From JBCCTX01 sp964468435 (GTDB taxonomy: Bacteria > Bacteroidota > Bacteroidia > J057): a stretch of 64,000 nt of DNA. Positions 43,154 through 52,617 of this stretch are shown here, piece by piece (positions within the stretch are counted from its first letter, which is position 1; the number at the start of each line of letters is the position of its first letter). The notes beneath the pieces were generated by a model, which made no database searches, was not told the DNA's origin, and saw only the letters and a program-made list of their open reading frames with translations. The position numbers and the translations under genes are program-made. The stretch spans positions 62,001 through 126,000 of the forward strand of contig CAYXVE010000001.1 of assembly GCA_964468435.1 (NCBI GenBank), written 5' to 3'.

Positions 43154-45148
43154 TCAATAGAATTGAAGCTCATTAAGTCTGGTAATGGCTTGTGGATGAT
43201 TTTCTTCAGCAGCAATTCTCAAGGATTGTAATGCGGTGACTGTATCCCTGGGGATTTTTCTCAGTAACAACAGGTGTGCATACAGGTAATGTCCACTTGG
43301 CCAGCCTTTCTGTGCGGATAGCTTTGCATATTGAAGTGCTCGGGACGCATTTTTGCTAACTCCCCGGCCTTCGTGATACATGATAGCCAGCATGTAGGCG
43401 CCTTCACCGTCTAAAGCATTGCCTGCTTTTTTAAAGTAGTTGGCGCTAGCCTTATATTCATAGACAGAACTGTTAGCTATAGCCCGTTGAAAAACCTGTT
43501 TGCCATCGTTGAGATTTTTTCTTTGTTGGGCAGAACTGGTACTGGACTGGCTACGGCTGACTCTGCTGGAGTTGCTTGTGGGAATAGCTGTATTGTTACG
43601 GTTGGGATTAGCTGGCAAAGAAGGTTTTGCCGTTGTGGATTTAGTAGCTTCATCAGAAGCTTGAGTATCTCCCTGATCTGCCAGTTGTCCTTCGTTTTCT
43701 TTTGTTTCAAGGCTTTGAGTAAGCTGACTTACACGTACAGAAGCTCTGAGATAATCCGGTTCACCTTTAATTTCATCAGTTGCTTCTATCTGAAGCGCAT
43801 TGCGGTAATTTGCAAGACTTTTTTGCGGGTCGGTATTTTCACCATCATAGAAAAAGTCTCCTAGCTTGATGTATGCATAGATCAGATTTTCTTTCAGTAC
43901 CTCAGGGAGCTGAAGGGTATCGCGTATGGCAGCCTCCCGGGCTTTTTCATAATAGTAGACAGCCTGATCCCATTGATCCCGTTTGAAAGCTATATCTCCT
44001 AATGATTTGAGCTGAGCCATACTCCGGGTTTTATCCAGTTTTCGTTCACTGGCTTCATCAAACATAGAGCGGACCCGGGTTTCATTAGTTGGGTCTCCTG
44101 CCAGATCCAGAGCGCGTTTTAGGGTGTCGGCAGCTTCTTCATATTTCTTTTCATCCATCAGTTTTCTTCCTGTCTGGTAGAGATTTTCAAACTGCTGTTT
44201 CTGCTGGTTACTGCTGAACCATCGTATACTCAAGAAAATGAGTATTAAGACGGCAATGACACTCCCTCCTATGACTAGTAAATTTCTAGATGTCAAGGTC
44301 TTCAGCCACTCGGAACGTTGGCTGGGAGCATGATCTTCATTCTTATCGTCTTTTGCATTTCCACCTCCCGCATTTCCTGAACCGGTGTCGCTACTATCTT
44401 CCTGGGCTGCACTTACAGCTACGGTGTCAATCTGCAACAGGTAGCAGGAAAAATCATCATCTGTAATTCCTCTACTGATATTGGCGATCTCCTTGATCAG
44501 GAATTCGGGAGATTGTCCTTCTTTGAACAAAGCCTTGAGTGTACTTTCACTAAATTGCTCAAATATGCCATCTGAGCCAATAAAGATGTAGTCATCAGAT
44601 CTTACCGAACTTAATGGTATTTTCCGGATATTGAGTTTTGCCGGGTGTTCTGCTCCATATATCATAGGCACCACATCGCTGGGAATACTGGATTTCTCAC
44701 TGGAAACTGACTCTCCAGGTAGTTCCTCTACCTGTAATAGGATTCCCTGTTGTTTGCGGAAATAAAATATGGGGCTATTTCCCACCCAAGCAAAAAGTAT
44801 GTGATTATTGCCCAGGTATACTAAAGACATGGTAGTACCCATCCCAATCGTGTTGGTATTGAGCTTCATATGTTTCGACAATTCGCTTTCAGCTCCTTTG
44901 AGGGCGCTTTGGAGATCTTCCTGGGTAGGGTCCTGGTCTTTTAGAAGTGCGTTGAGGTGGTTTGACATTTGCTCGGCTACGATCTTCGACGCAACTTCTC
45001 CCTTTCGCTGTCCCCCCATGCCATCACAGACAATAAAGAGCGTATCTTTTATGGAAGCTTTTCCTGGTTGAGGATATATAAAATCCTCATTTACCTCTGT
45101 GTTGCCACGTTCATTGAGTGCAGCAGGTTGCTTGATTGTAACATTCAT
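43154..45148 (-). CDS. PP2C-type Ser/Thr phosphatase fused to TPR and Sel1 repeats
   Basis: The 664-residue protein has an N-terminal PP2C phosphatase (residues about 1-245): RGNTEVNEDF, CDGMGGQRKGEVAS with the metal-binding DGMGG, GMGTTMSLV, FAWVGNSPIF, FIGSDGIFEQFS and DDDFSCYLL. It has a membrane segment at about 291-312, then a C-terminal part of TPR-like repeats (AADTLKRALDLAGD, DQAVYYYEKAREAA), a Ser/Thr-rich linker and Sel1 repeats (GAYMLAIMYHEGRGVSKNASRALQYAKLSAQKGWP). The catalytic half should lie in the cytoplasm and the repeats outside, linking phosphatase activity to an extracytoplasmic signal. No kinase gene is adjacent. The ATG at 45148 is chosen over a GTG two codons upstream. 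A palindromic element sits directly upstream. Confidence 0.9.
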   Translation of the reverse strand: MNVTIKQPAALNERGNTEVNEDFIYPQPGKASIKDTLFIVCDGMGGQRKGEVASKIVAEQMSNHLNALLKDQDPTQEDLQSALKGAESELSKHMKLNTNTIGMGTTMSLVYLGNNHILFAWVGNSPIFYFRKQQGILLQVEELPGESVSSEKSSIPSDVVPMIYGAEHPAKLNIRKIPLSSVRSDDYIFIGSDGIFEQFSESTLKALFKEGQSPEFLIKEIANISRGITDDDFSCYLLQIDTVAVSAAQEDSSDTGSGNAGGGNAKDDKNEDHAPSQRSEWLKTLTSRNLLVIGGSVIAVLILIFLSIRWFSSNQQKQQFENLYQTGRKLMDEKKYEEAADTLKRALDLAGDPTNETRVRSMFDEASERKLDKTRSMAQLKSLGDIAFKRDQWDQAVYYYEKAREAAIRDTLQLPEVLKENLIYAYIKLGDFFYDGENTDPQKSLANYRNALQIEATDEIKGEPDYLRASVRVSQLTQSLETKENEGQLADQGDTQASDEATKSTTAKPSLPANPNRNNTAIPTSNSSRVSRSQSSTSSAQQRKNLNDGKQVFQRAIANSSVYEYKASANYFKKAGNALDGEGAYMLAIMYHEGRGVSKNASRALQYAKLSAQKGWPSGHYLYAHLLLLRKIPRDTVTALQSLRIAAEENHPQAITRLNELQFY

Positions 45149-45152
45149 AAGC

Positions 45153-45168
45153 ACACATTTTAATGTGT
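45153..45168. promoter_or_regulatory. 16-bp perfect palindrome before the PP2C gene
   Basis: ACACATTTTAATGTGT has 7-bp arms around TT and ends 5 bases upstream of the PP2C ATG at 45148. It could be an operator or a translation-masking hairpin; which is not known. Confidence 0.45.
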
Positions 45169-45172
45169 ATTT

Positions 45173-45232
45173 TATATTCCAATACCTGCCTGTATTCCGG
45201 CAGGCAGGGTTTTATCTTGAAATTGGAATATA
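45173..45232. repeat. MITE-like inverted-repeat element
   Basis: TATATTCCAAT (45173-45183) pairs perfectly with ATTGGAATATA (45222-45232). Between the arms lies CCTGCC (45185-45190) paired with GGCAGG (45199-45204). The whole is about 60 bases and could fold as a stem-loop within a stem, in the leader of the PP2C transcript. Terminal inverted repeats with TA ends are consistent with a non-autonomous mobile element remnant or a REP-like repeat. Confidence 0.5.
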
Positions 45233-45344
45233 CATTAGGTTTCTTTTTACGCTTAAAGGAATATTTTGTTGCAAAATACTAGTAAGTTTAGTAAAAACCA
45301 AATTTTATGAGTGCTCAAAAAATAATCAAATCAGCCTGAGAATA

Positions 45345-47207
45345 TCAATGATAAATCTCACTTCCTTTGGTGACAAATTCTTTAGCTTTTTCTTCCATGC
45401 CTTTTTCCAGTGCGGCTTGTTCTTCCAATCCTTTGGACTGTGCATACTCCCGGACATCCTGCGTTATTTTCATAGAGCAGAAGTGAGGGCCACACATGGA
45501 GCAGAAATGAGCCACCTTGGCGCCATCTGCAGGCAGGGTCTCATCGTGATACCGGCAAGCGGTATCTGGATCCAGCGATAGGTTGAACTGGTCTTCCCAT
45601 CGGAACTCAAAACGTGCCTTGCTCAGGGCATTGTCGCGGTACTGTGCACCTGGGTGTCCCTTTGCCAGATCTGCCGCATGGGCAGCTATTTTGTATGTGA
45701 TGACACCGGTCTTTACATCTTCTTTGTTGGGAAGTCCCAGGTGTTCTTTAGGGGTTACATAACACAACATCGCTGTACCAAACCAGCCGATCATTGCTGC
45801 ACCAATACCTGAAGTGATGTGGTCATAGCCTGGAGCTATATCTGTAGTAAGTGGTCCAAGGGTATAAAATGGAGCACCCTGACAGATCTCAAGTTGTTTG
45901 TCCATATTTTCCTTGATCATGTGCATAGGTACGTGTCCGGGGCCTTCGATCATGACCTGTACATCGTGTTTCCAGGCGATCTGGGTAAGTTCTCCCAGTG
46001 TTTCGAGTTCGGCAAACTGCGCGCGGTCATTGGCGTCGGCAATGCTGCCAGGACGCAGTCCGTCGCCCAGAGAGAAGGAAACATCATAAGCTTTCATGAT
46101 CTCACATATTTCCTCAAAATGTGTATACAGGAAATTTTCCTTGTGATGTGCAAGACACCATTTTGCCAAAATAGATCCACCGCGCGATACGATGCCCGTC
46201 ACACGTCTTGCGGTAAGTGGTATATAACGCAGTAGTACGCCGGCGTGTATAGTAAAGTAATCTACTCCCTGTTCTGCTTGTTCAATCAGGGTATCGCGAT
46301 ATATCTCCCACGTGAGTTCTTCTGCTTTGCCATTGACTTTTTCTAGTGCCTGGTAAATAGGAACCGTACCGACGGGAACAGGAGAGTTGCGGATCACCCA
46401 TTCGCGGGTCTCGTGGATGTTCTGTCCTGTAGACAGATCCATGATGGTATCTGCTCCCCAGCGACAGGCCCACACGGTTTTTTCTACTTCTTCTTCAATG
46501 CTGGAGGTTACAACGGAGTTGCCTATGTTTGCATTGATCTTGACCAGGAAGTTGCGACCGATGATCATCGGCTCTGTCTCTGGGTGATTGATATTAGCAG
46601 GGATAATAGCGCGACCTGCTGCTATTTCCTCGCGTACAAACTCCGGTGTAATATATTTTTGGGGGGTATTGGCACCAAAGCTGTTGCCGGGATGCTGGGA
46701 AGCCATATCATCCTGCATCTGGTCTATGCGCTGGTTTTCCCGGATGGCAATATATTCCATTTCAGGAGTAACGATACCTTTTCTCGCATAGTGAAGCTGG
46801 GTAACGCTGTATCCGGATTTAGCTCTCAAAGGCTTTGGGATATGTGGAAAGCGAAGCTGATTCAATTTTGCATCTGAAAGACGTTGTTTTCCATATTCTG
46901 AAGAGAGTCCGGGAAGCTCTTCCACATCTCCGCGATCGCATATCCAGGATTCCCTGAGTCTTTTCAGACCGCGATATACATCTATTTCTAGCTTGGGGTC
47001 AGTATAGGGACCACTGGTATCATAGACCGTGACAGGGGCGTTTTGTTCTACCTGGCCAGTGAATGCCGCCTGGGTTTCAGAGAGTTCAATCTCTCTCATG
47101 GCAACTTCAATATTGTGGATTTCGCCTTTCACATATATCTTTTGGGATTTGGGAAAAGGACTCCGGCTAATGATTTCGGGACGTGGTATCCTATCTTGTT
47201 TTTTCAT
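45345..47207 (-). CDS. thiC: Phosphomethylpyrimidine synthase ThiC
   Basis: ThiC converts 5-aminoimidazole ribotide to hydroxymethylpyrimidine phosphate in thiamine synthesis, using a [4Fe-4S] cluster and SAM. The 620-residue protein matches the family end to end: KINANIGNSVVTSSIEEEVEK, WGADTIMDLSTG, RNSPVPVGTVPIYQALEK, FTIHAGVL, RGGSILAKWCLAHHKENFLY, DVSFSLGDGLRPGSIADAND, MIEGPGHVPMH, GPLTTDIAPGYDHITSGIGAAM and the C-terminal CSMCGPHFCSMKI (CxxC-x4-C cluster ligands). The ATG at 47207 is chosen; an upstream TTG would add ten residues. A TPP riboswitch lies in its leader (47288-47380), so the gene is repressed by thiamine pyrophosphate. Confidence 0.98.
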   Translation of the reverse strand: MKKQDRIPRPEIISRSPFPKSQKIYVKGEIHNIEVAMREIELSETQAAFTGQVEQNAPVTVYDTSGPYTDPKLEIDVYRGLKRLRESWICDRGDVEELPGLSSEYGKQRLSDAKLNQLRFPHIPKPLRAKSGYSVTQLHYARKGIVTPEMEYIAIRENQRIDQMQDDMASQHPGNSFGANTPQKYITPEFVREEIAAGRAIIPANINHPETEPMIIGRNFLVKINANIGNSVVTSSIEEEVEKTVWACRWGADTIMDLSTGQNIHETREWVIRNSPVPVGTVPIYQALEKVNGKAEELTWEIYRDTLIEQAEQGVDYFTIHAGVLLRYIPLTARRVTGIVSRGGSILAKWCLAHHKENFLYTHFEEICEIMKAYDVSFSLGDGLRPGSIADANDRAQFAELETLGELTQIAWKHDVQVMIEGPGHVPMHMIKENMDKQLEICQGAPFYTLGPLTTDIAPGYDHITSGIGAAMIGWFGTAMLCYVTPKEHLGLPNKEDVKTGVITYKIAAHAADLAKGHPGAQYRDNALSKARFEFRWEDQFNLSLDPDTACRYHDETLPADGAKVAHFCSMCGPHFCSMKITQDVREYAQSKGLEEQAALEKGMEEKAKEFVTKGSEIYH

Positions 47208-47287
47208 TGGTACATTGTTGAGTTGGAAAAAATACAATTGACTTTCAACTGAAACGGGTCATCGGGATACCAGAGAATAATTGAGAC

Positions 47288-47380
47288 TTGGCACTTTTCC
47301 CTTCGACAGTACTAACTGTATCAGGTTGTAAGGGTATGATCTCAGTCCGTATACCTGATGGACACCCCTAAAGCACCCGT
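47288..47380 (-). promoter_or_regulatory. TPP riboswitch (THI element)
   Basis: Read on the minus strand, the element starts with ACGGGTGC, has GGACTGAGATCATACCC, AACCTGATACAGTTAGTACTGTCG and GAAGGGAAAAGTG. CTGAGA, ACCTGAT and GAAGGGAA are the conserved core of the thiamine pyrophosphate aptamer. It lies 80 bases upstream of thiC. No clear terminator follows before the ATG, so control of translation start is more likely, though the expression platform is not resolved. Confidence 0.93.
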
Positions 47381-47468
47381 ATTCAAATGAATAGCTGCAT
47401 ATGCTAGCTTAGATTATCAACGAAAATAACGCCTTTTTGTTAAAATTACCTTAAACTCAGGAATTTCT

Positions 47469-49658
47469 TCATTTATTTCTGCTTTGCTTTCGATTTTTTG
47501 TTATGCGGATATTAGATCCAGGAGCCTCTTCTTTCATGGAGAGTGCAATTCTTTTCCTGTCAACTTCTACACTCAGCACCCTGACCTGAACTTTTTGATG
47601 TACCTTGACCACTTCGCTGGGATGTTTGACAAAACGATTGGCGAGTTGGCTCAGATGTACCAGCCCATCCTGGTGTACGCCAATATCCACAAATGCTCCA
47701 AAATCAGTGATGTTAGTTACGATTCCGGGGAGTAGCATACCCTCTTCGAGGTCTTCAATGGCATTAACGCGTTCATCAAAGCTGAAAAATTCGAACTGTT
47801 GTCTTGGGTCACGGCCGGGTTTAGCCAACTCAGCAAGGATATCATTAAGTGTTGGGAGTCCCACCTGGTCTGTTACATATCGTTTCAGGTCAATTTTTTT
47901 CTGTATGTGCGGTTGTTGTATGATATGGGAAATATCCGTGGAGAGGTCTTGAGCCATTTTCTTTACGATATGATAGCTCTCCGGGTGCACTGCACTGGCA
48001 TCCAGAGGATTTTTGGCATCCTGAATACGTAGGAATCCCGCCGCCTGCTCAAAAGCTTTTGCTCCCAGCCGAGTAACTTTCATCAGTTCCTGACGAGATG
48101 TAAAGGGTCCATTCTCCTGACGGAAGTGGATGATGTTTTGTGCCAAAGAAGGTCCCAGACCTGATACATAAGTCAGAAGTTCTTTACTAGCAGTATTGAG
48201 TTCGACACCTACAGCGTTTACACAGCTAACTACTGTGTCATCCAACGCTTTTTTCAGTAGATTCGAATCTACATCGTGTTGATATTGGCCTACGCCAATG
48301 GATTTGGGGTCGATTTTGACCAGCTCTGCCAAAGGGTCCATGAGACGCCTCCCAATAGAGACTGCTCCGCGTACAGTAATATCATAGTCTGGAAATTCTT
48401 CCCGTGCAGTCTCAGAGGCAGAGTATACAGAAGCACCACTTTCATTGACCATAACGACTGGAATATTGCGCTGGAAGTCGATTTTTTTGGCAAAAGCTTC
48501 CGTCTCTCTACTGGCTGTACCATTTCCTACTGCAATTACCTCCAGATCATACTCTTGTACCAAGCTTTTCAACATAGCTTCGGACATAGCGATACGAGAT
48601 TGAGGAGGATGGGGATAAATGGTCTCGTTTTTCAATAATTTTCCCTGCTCATCCAGACACACTACCTTGCATCCCGTCCTGAATCCCGGGTCTATGGCAA
48701 GCACCCTTTTTTTACCTAGTGGAGGAGCCAGCAACAATTGACGCAGATTGTCGGTAAACACTTTGATAGCTTCGGCATCAGCCTTTTCCTTGGCCCAGAG
48801 ACGTATTTCTGTCTCAATCGAAGGTGTCATCAGGCGTTTGTAACCATCTTTGATGGCCATTTCTAGGTGAGGAGTACATTCATTATATGATTGAATAAAT
48901 TGTTTTTCCAATATATACAATGCTTCTTTCTTTTCGGGTTGTATGGACATTGAAATTATCAACTCCTTCTCGGCTCTGCGCATCGCCAGCAGCCGATGTG
49001 AGGGAACCTTCGATATAGGCTCTTCCCAATCAAAATAGTCGCGATATGTCTTTCCTTCTTCTTCTTTGCCCTTGATCAGTTTGGTTTTTATGACAGAAGA
49101 TTGCTTAAACAGTTTGCGTATGCGTTCGCGTGCAGCTTTATCTTCATTGATATACTCCGCAATAATATCTCTTGCTCCTTGCAAAGCTTCTTCTGTATTA
49201 CTTACCCCTTTTTCTTCGTTGATAAATGCTACGGCCTCCGCGATAGGATCAGTAGATGCTTTTTGTTCCAGAATCAGGTCCGCAAGCGGTTGTAGTCCCT
49301 TTTCTTTGGCAATAATGGCACGGGTTCTTCGCTTAGGCCGGTAAGGAAGATAGATATCTTCCAACTCACTCATCGAATCCGCCTGATCAATGGTGATCTT
49401 GAGTTCGGCTGTTAAAAGTTCTCTCTCTTCCAGCGAATTGATGATCGCTACTCTGCGCTTATCCAATTGCTCAAGTTGCTCTTTGCGATCGCGTATGGTC
49501 GTAAGCTGAACCTCATCGAGGTTGCCAGTTACTTCTTTGCGGTAGCGTGCCATAAAGGGAATGGTCGCCCCTTCCCCGATCAGGTTAAGGGTAGCACTTA
49601 CCTGTGAAGCCTTGACGCCAAGTTCTTTGGCAATAGCATTTGCGTAATGTGTTGACAT
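47469..49658 (-). CDS. Tex-family RNA-binding protein
   Basis: Tex is an RNA-binding accessory protein related to yeast Spt6 that influences transcription and virulence gene expression. The 729-residue protein has a helical N-terminal domain (TLNLIGEGATIPFMARYRKE), a YqgF/RNase-H-like domain (VLAIDPGFRTGCKVV, near 330), helix-hairpin-helix modules (YVSGLGPSLAQNIIHFRQENG and following) and a C-terminal S1 domain (GIVTNITDFGAFVDIGVHQDGLVHLSQLANRFV). All parts are present and in family order. A strong -7 match lies 19-26 bases upstream. The ATG at 49658 is standard. It is a single gene between thiC and ispE. Confidence 0.97.
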   Translation of the reverse strand: MSTHYANAIAKELGVKASQVSATLNLIGEGATIPFMARYRKEVTGNLDEVQLTTIRDRKEQLEQLDKRRVAIINSLEERELLTAELKITIDQADSMSELEDIYLPYRPKRRTRAIIAKEKGLQPLADLILEQKASTDPIAEAVAFINEEKGVSNTEEALQGARDIIAEYINEDKAARERIRKLFKQSSVIKTKLIKGKEEEGKTYRDYFDWEEPISKVPSHRLLAMRRAEKELIISMSIQPEKKEALYILEKQFIQSYNECTPHLEMAIKDGYKRLMTPSIETEIRLWAKEKADAEAIKVFTDNLRQLLLAPPLGKKRVLAIDPGFRTGCKVVCLDEQGKLLKNETIYPHPPQSRIAMSEAMLKSLVQEYDLEVIAVGNGTASRETEAFAKKIDFQRNIPVVMVNESGASVYSASETAREEFPDYDITVRGAVSIGRRLMDPLAELVKIDPKSIGVGQYQHDVDSNLLKKALDDTVVSCVNAVGVELNTASKELLTYVSGLGPSLAQNIIHFRQENGPFTSRQELMKVTRLGAKAFEQAAGFLRIQDAKNPLDASAVHPESYHIVKKMAQDLSTDISHIIQQPHIQKKIDLKRYVTDQVGLPTLNDILAELAKPGRDPRQQFEFFSFDERVNAIEDLEEGMLLPGIVTNITDFGAFVDIGVHQDGLVHLSQLANRFVKHPSEVVKVHQKVQVRVLSVEVDRKRIALSMKEEAPGSNIRITKNRKQSRNK

Positions 49659-49677
49659 AAAAGCAAAGTTGATCTTT

Positions 49678-49685
49678 CAAAGATA
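49678..49685 (-). promoter_or_regulatory. Putative -7 promoter box for tex
   Basis: The minus strand reads TATCTTTG, an exact TAnnTTTG match, 19 bases upstream of the tex ATG. About 20 bases further upstream the strand reads GCTGG, only a weak -33 candidate. Confidence 0.5.
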
Positions 49686-49850
49686 AGCATAATTACTGGA
49701 GAGACCAGCTAGACAATAGACGACTGACAGGGTATCACGGACAACCGATGATCTCCATCAAATGCCTGATTCTACTGAATACAAAGTAATACTAGGTATA
49801 TTTATTAACTTTAGGTGCTGATTATAAAAAATGATAACAGCACAACACAG

Positions 49851-50669
49851 ATGTCATCAAAAAGCCTCACACTATATCCTAATCCCAAGATTAACTTGGG
49901 ACTATTTATCACGGGAAAGCGTGATGATGGGTATCATTTACTGGAGACAATCTACTATCCCATAGACCTGATCAAAGATGAGTTGAATATCGCGGAAGGA
50001 AACGATAAGGGTTGCAAACTGACCCTAGAGGGCATTGAGATAGCGGGAGATATAGCGGATAATCTATGTGTAAAGGCTTATTGTATCTTGCAGAGAGAAA
50101 TTTCCAGTTTGCCGGGAGTACATATTCACCTGAATAAGCGAATCCCAGCCGGGTCAGGATTGGGAGGAGGTTCATCCAATGCGGCACATACCTTGCGCGG
50201 ATTGAATGAACTCTTTGGTCTGGGATATAGTCTGGAACAATTGGCAGCATTAGGGGAAACATTAGGGGCGGATGTTCCGTTTTTCCTCTATAACCGTCCC
50301 CTGCTAGCAAGGGGAATTGGTACAGAATTTGAAAATATTGAGCTGGATTTACCTTTCAGGATTGAGTTGGTAACTCCGGAGATACATTCTTCTACGGTAG
50401 CAGCATATAAAGCACTAGACTACATCCAGTGTCAGCACGACAAGGATTTGAGAAATGTCATTTTGCAGCCACACGAAACCTGGAAGGAAGAGTTGGTCAA
50501 CGATCTGGAGATACCCGTTTTTGAGATGCATCCTGAAATTGAAGAAATGAAATATGAGATGTATGAATCCGGAGCTATTTACGCAGCCATGAGTGGAAGT
50601 GGAAGTGCGGTTTTTGGGTTGTTTGAGAAAATGTTGGACGGAGGTCAGTCTGACGGGGGTAGAATGTGA
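49851..50669 (+). CDS. ispE: 4-diphosphocytidyl-2-C-methyl-D-erythritol kinase IspE
   Basis: IspE phosphorylates CDP-methylerythritol in the MEP isoprenoid pathway. The 272-residue GHMP kinase has YPNPKINLGLFITGKRDDGYHLLETI (catalytic Lys and substrate contacts near the start), HLNKRIPAGSGLGGGSSNAA (ATP-binding GHMP motif) and a C-terminal GAIYAAMSGSGSAVFGLF. The ATG at 49851 gives a normal start; a GTG 36 bases upstream would add 12 residues without similarity. Length fits. The TlpA-like gene follows on the same strand after 90 bases. Confidence 0.95.
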   Translation: MSSKSLTLYPNPKINLGLFITGKRDDGYHLLETIYYPIDLIKDELNIAEGNDKGCKLTLEGIEIAGDIADNLCVKAYCILQREISSLPGVHIHLNKRIPAGSGLGGGSSNAAHTLRGLNELFGLGYSLEQLAALGETLGADVPFFLYNRPLLARGIGTEFENIELDLPFRIELVTPEIHSSTVAAYKALDYIQCQHDKDLRNVILQPHETWKEELVNDLEIPVFEMHPEIEEMKYEMYESGAIYAAMSGSGSAVFGLFEKMLDGGQSDGGRM

Positions 50670-50759
50670 GGACGTAGAGCTTCGTGATGATTTTGATTGA
50701 GGATGAATGATTGCATCATAGCAAGGAAGAATTGGATTTGTAGAAATTTAACAATAAAT

Positions 50760-52184
50760 ATGAAAAAGGTATTGAATTGTATCATTTGTGCATGGATTGT
50801 GTTGGTGGGAATGAGCCGGGTAGTGGCACAGAAAGGACATGACATCACCATCACGGTAGATGGATTTACTGGAGAGGAAGCCTATCTAGCATATTACTAT
50901 TGGGATAAGCAGTATATCGAAGATACGGTAGCAGCATTAGATGGCACCTTTCAATTCGAAGGAGATGAACCCATACAGCAGGGTATATACTTGGTGGTGT
51001 TACCACCTGAAAATAACTATTTCGAGCTGGTAATCGGAGCAGATCAGGAATTTGTGGTCACTACAGATACATCGGATCTGTCTGGAAACCTGCAAATAGA
51101 GGGTTCCCAAGAAAATGCGCTTTTCTACAGGGATATTAAATTTCTGGCGGAACAGCGGCAAAAGGTCAATGCCTTACAGCAACAAAAGCAAGCAGCAGCA
51201 CCTGGTTCTGCTGAAGCTCAGGCTATCGATCAACAGATACAGCAGATCAATGACCTGGTAAAGCAGGAGCGCACACAGATGATCGAGTCAAATCCTGGTT
51301 TGTTATACCCTACAGTACTCAGTGCAATGAGGGAACCTGAAATTCCCGATCCACCCGTAAATCCCGATGGGAGTGTGGATTCCATGTTTGCTTTTAATTA
51401 TTACAAAAGCCATTATTTTGACCGTTTTCCACTGGATGACAAGCGTTTGCTAAGAACTCCTTTATATTTCAACAAGATCAACCAGTACATCGAGCAATTG
51501 ACCTATAAGATCCCTGATTCTATCAATGTGGCGATTGACCGTATCGTGGATCGGACCCGGGGATGTGATGAGTGTTTTCGTACGGTTGTGGGCAATACCT
51601 TAAATAAATATGCTGGTTCGAAAATCATGGGCATGGATGCTGTGTATGTGCATATGGTAGAACAATATTATATGAGTGGAGATGCATTCTGGGCAGATGA
51701 GGAGCAAGTAACAAAAATGGAAGAGCGGGCGCTGGCGATCAGCCCCACCCTGATTGGTCGCAAGGCACCTAACATTACCATGGCAGACAGTACAGGTATA
51801 TATCAGAATCTATACAATGTAGATGCAGATTTTACCATTCTGTATTTCTGGGATTACGATTGTGGTCATTGCAAGAAGAAGACCCCCCAACTGGCAGAAG
51901 TGTATAAAGCGTATAAAGATAAGAACGTAGCATTGTATGCCGTATCTATTAATGGAGCTATTTCAGAATGGAAAAAAAGCCTGAGAAAATATGGTTTGGA
52001 GGGGATCAACGTTCAGGATCATGAGCGCAAGACCGGTTTTGATGCGATTTATGACATTCGATCCACGCCAAGGTTATTTGTGCTAGATGCGGATAAGAAG
52101 ATCCTTGCCAAGCACATAGACGTAGATCAACTCGGAGAAATTCTGGATATGTTTATGGAAGAGCAAGAAGGCGGCAGCAGGTAG
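50760..52184 (+). CDS. TlpA-like thioredoxin-domain protein with DUF4369-type N-terminus
   Basis: The 474-residue protein has a signal peptide (residues 1-21, ending VVAQ), an N-terminal beta-domain of the DUF4369 type (residues about 25-110, with EAYLAYYYWDKQYIEDTVAALDG), a helical DUF5106-like middle region, and a C-terminal TlpA/AhpC-like thioredoxin domain with FTILYFWDYDCGHCKKKTP, where Cys368 and Cys371 form the CxxC. Such proteins reduce periplasmic disulfides or take part in cytochrome maturation in Bacteroidota. The ATG at 50760 precedes the signal peptide; an upstream ATG in frame would put 21 polar residues before it. No partner gene is adjacent. Confidence 0.9.
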   Translation: MKKVLNCIICAWIVLVGMSRVVAQKGHDITITVDGFTGEEAYLAYYYWDKQYIEDTVAALDGTFQFEGDEPIQQGIYLVVLPPENNYFELVIGADQEFVVTTDTSDLSGNLQIEGSQENALFYRDIKFLAEQRQKVNALQQQKQAAAPGSAEAQAIDQQIQQINDLVKQERTQMIESNPGLLYPTVLSAMREPEIPDPPVNPDGSVDSMFAFNYYKSHYFDRFPLDDKRLLRTPLYFNKINQYIEQLTYKIPDSINVAIDRIVDRTRGCDECFRTVVGNTLNKYAGSKIMGMDAVYVHMVEQYYMSGDAFWADEEQVTKMEERALAISPTLIGRKAPNITMADSTGIYQNLYNVDADFTILYFWDYDCGHCKKKTPQLAEVYKAYKDKNVALYAVSINGAISEWKKSLRKYGLEGINVQDHERKTGFDAIYDIRSTPRLFVLDADKKILAKHIDVDQLGEILDMFMEEQEGGSR

Positions 52185-52617
52185 ACCCAATCCAGGAAGC
52201 ATGCAGCATATTCTTAACAGTACCGTCAAATCATTTGAAAAAGCCCACGTAGGGATAATTTTAAACCAACTTTACCAATCACATTCCTTGATGTAGCCCT
52301 ACCGGGTAATAACCAGGTAGAAGGAATAAAATGTAGGATCAGCCAGTCTATCGAATCGCCACTTCACAGAGCGGCACGCCGGTCTCTCCGAATCATTCCC
52401 GGACGGTGGTAGATTATATTCCTATTTTTATTTTTTGGTATGCTTTGCAAAAAAGTCCCAGTCATCATAAAAATATGCTTGGAGAATGGGTATACACGGA
52501 AAATGAGGTAGCAAAAAGTATTGTTGAATGGAAGGTGAGTGGAATGATAGATAATCATTTTCTCTCATTTTTCAGTATATTTATTATCTTACGGTCACTC
52601 AAATCATTACACACAAC
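52185..52617. other. 433-base gap without a supported gene
   Basis: A symmetrical hairpin, CTACC (52299-52303) with GGTAG (52316-52320) and an inner GGT/ACC pair, lies at 52299-52320 without a T-run. Short reading frames on both strands near 52360-52620 have no family features and overlap each other. The region should hold the promoter of the oxidoreductase gene at 52618. Confidence 0.5.
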
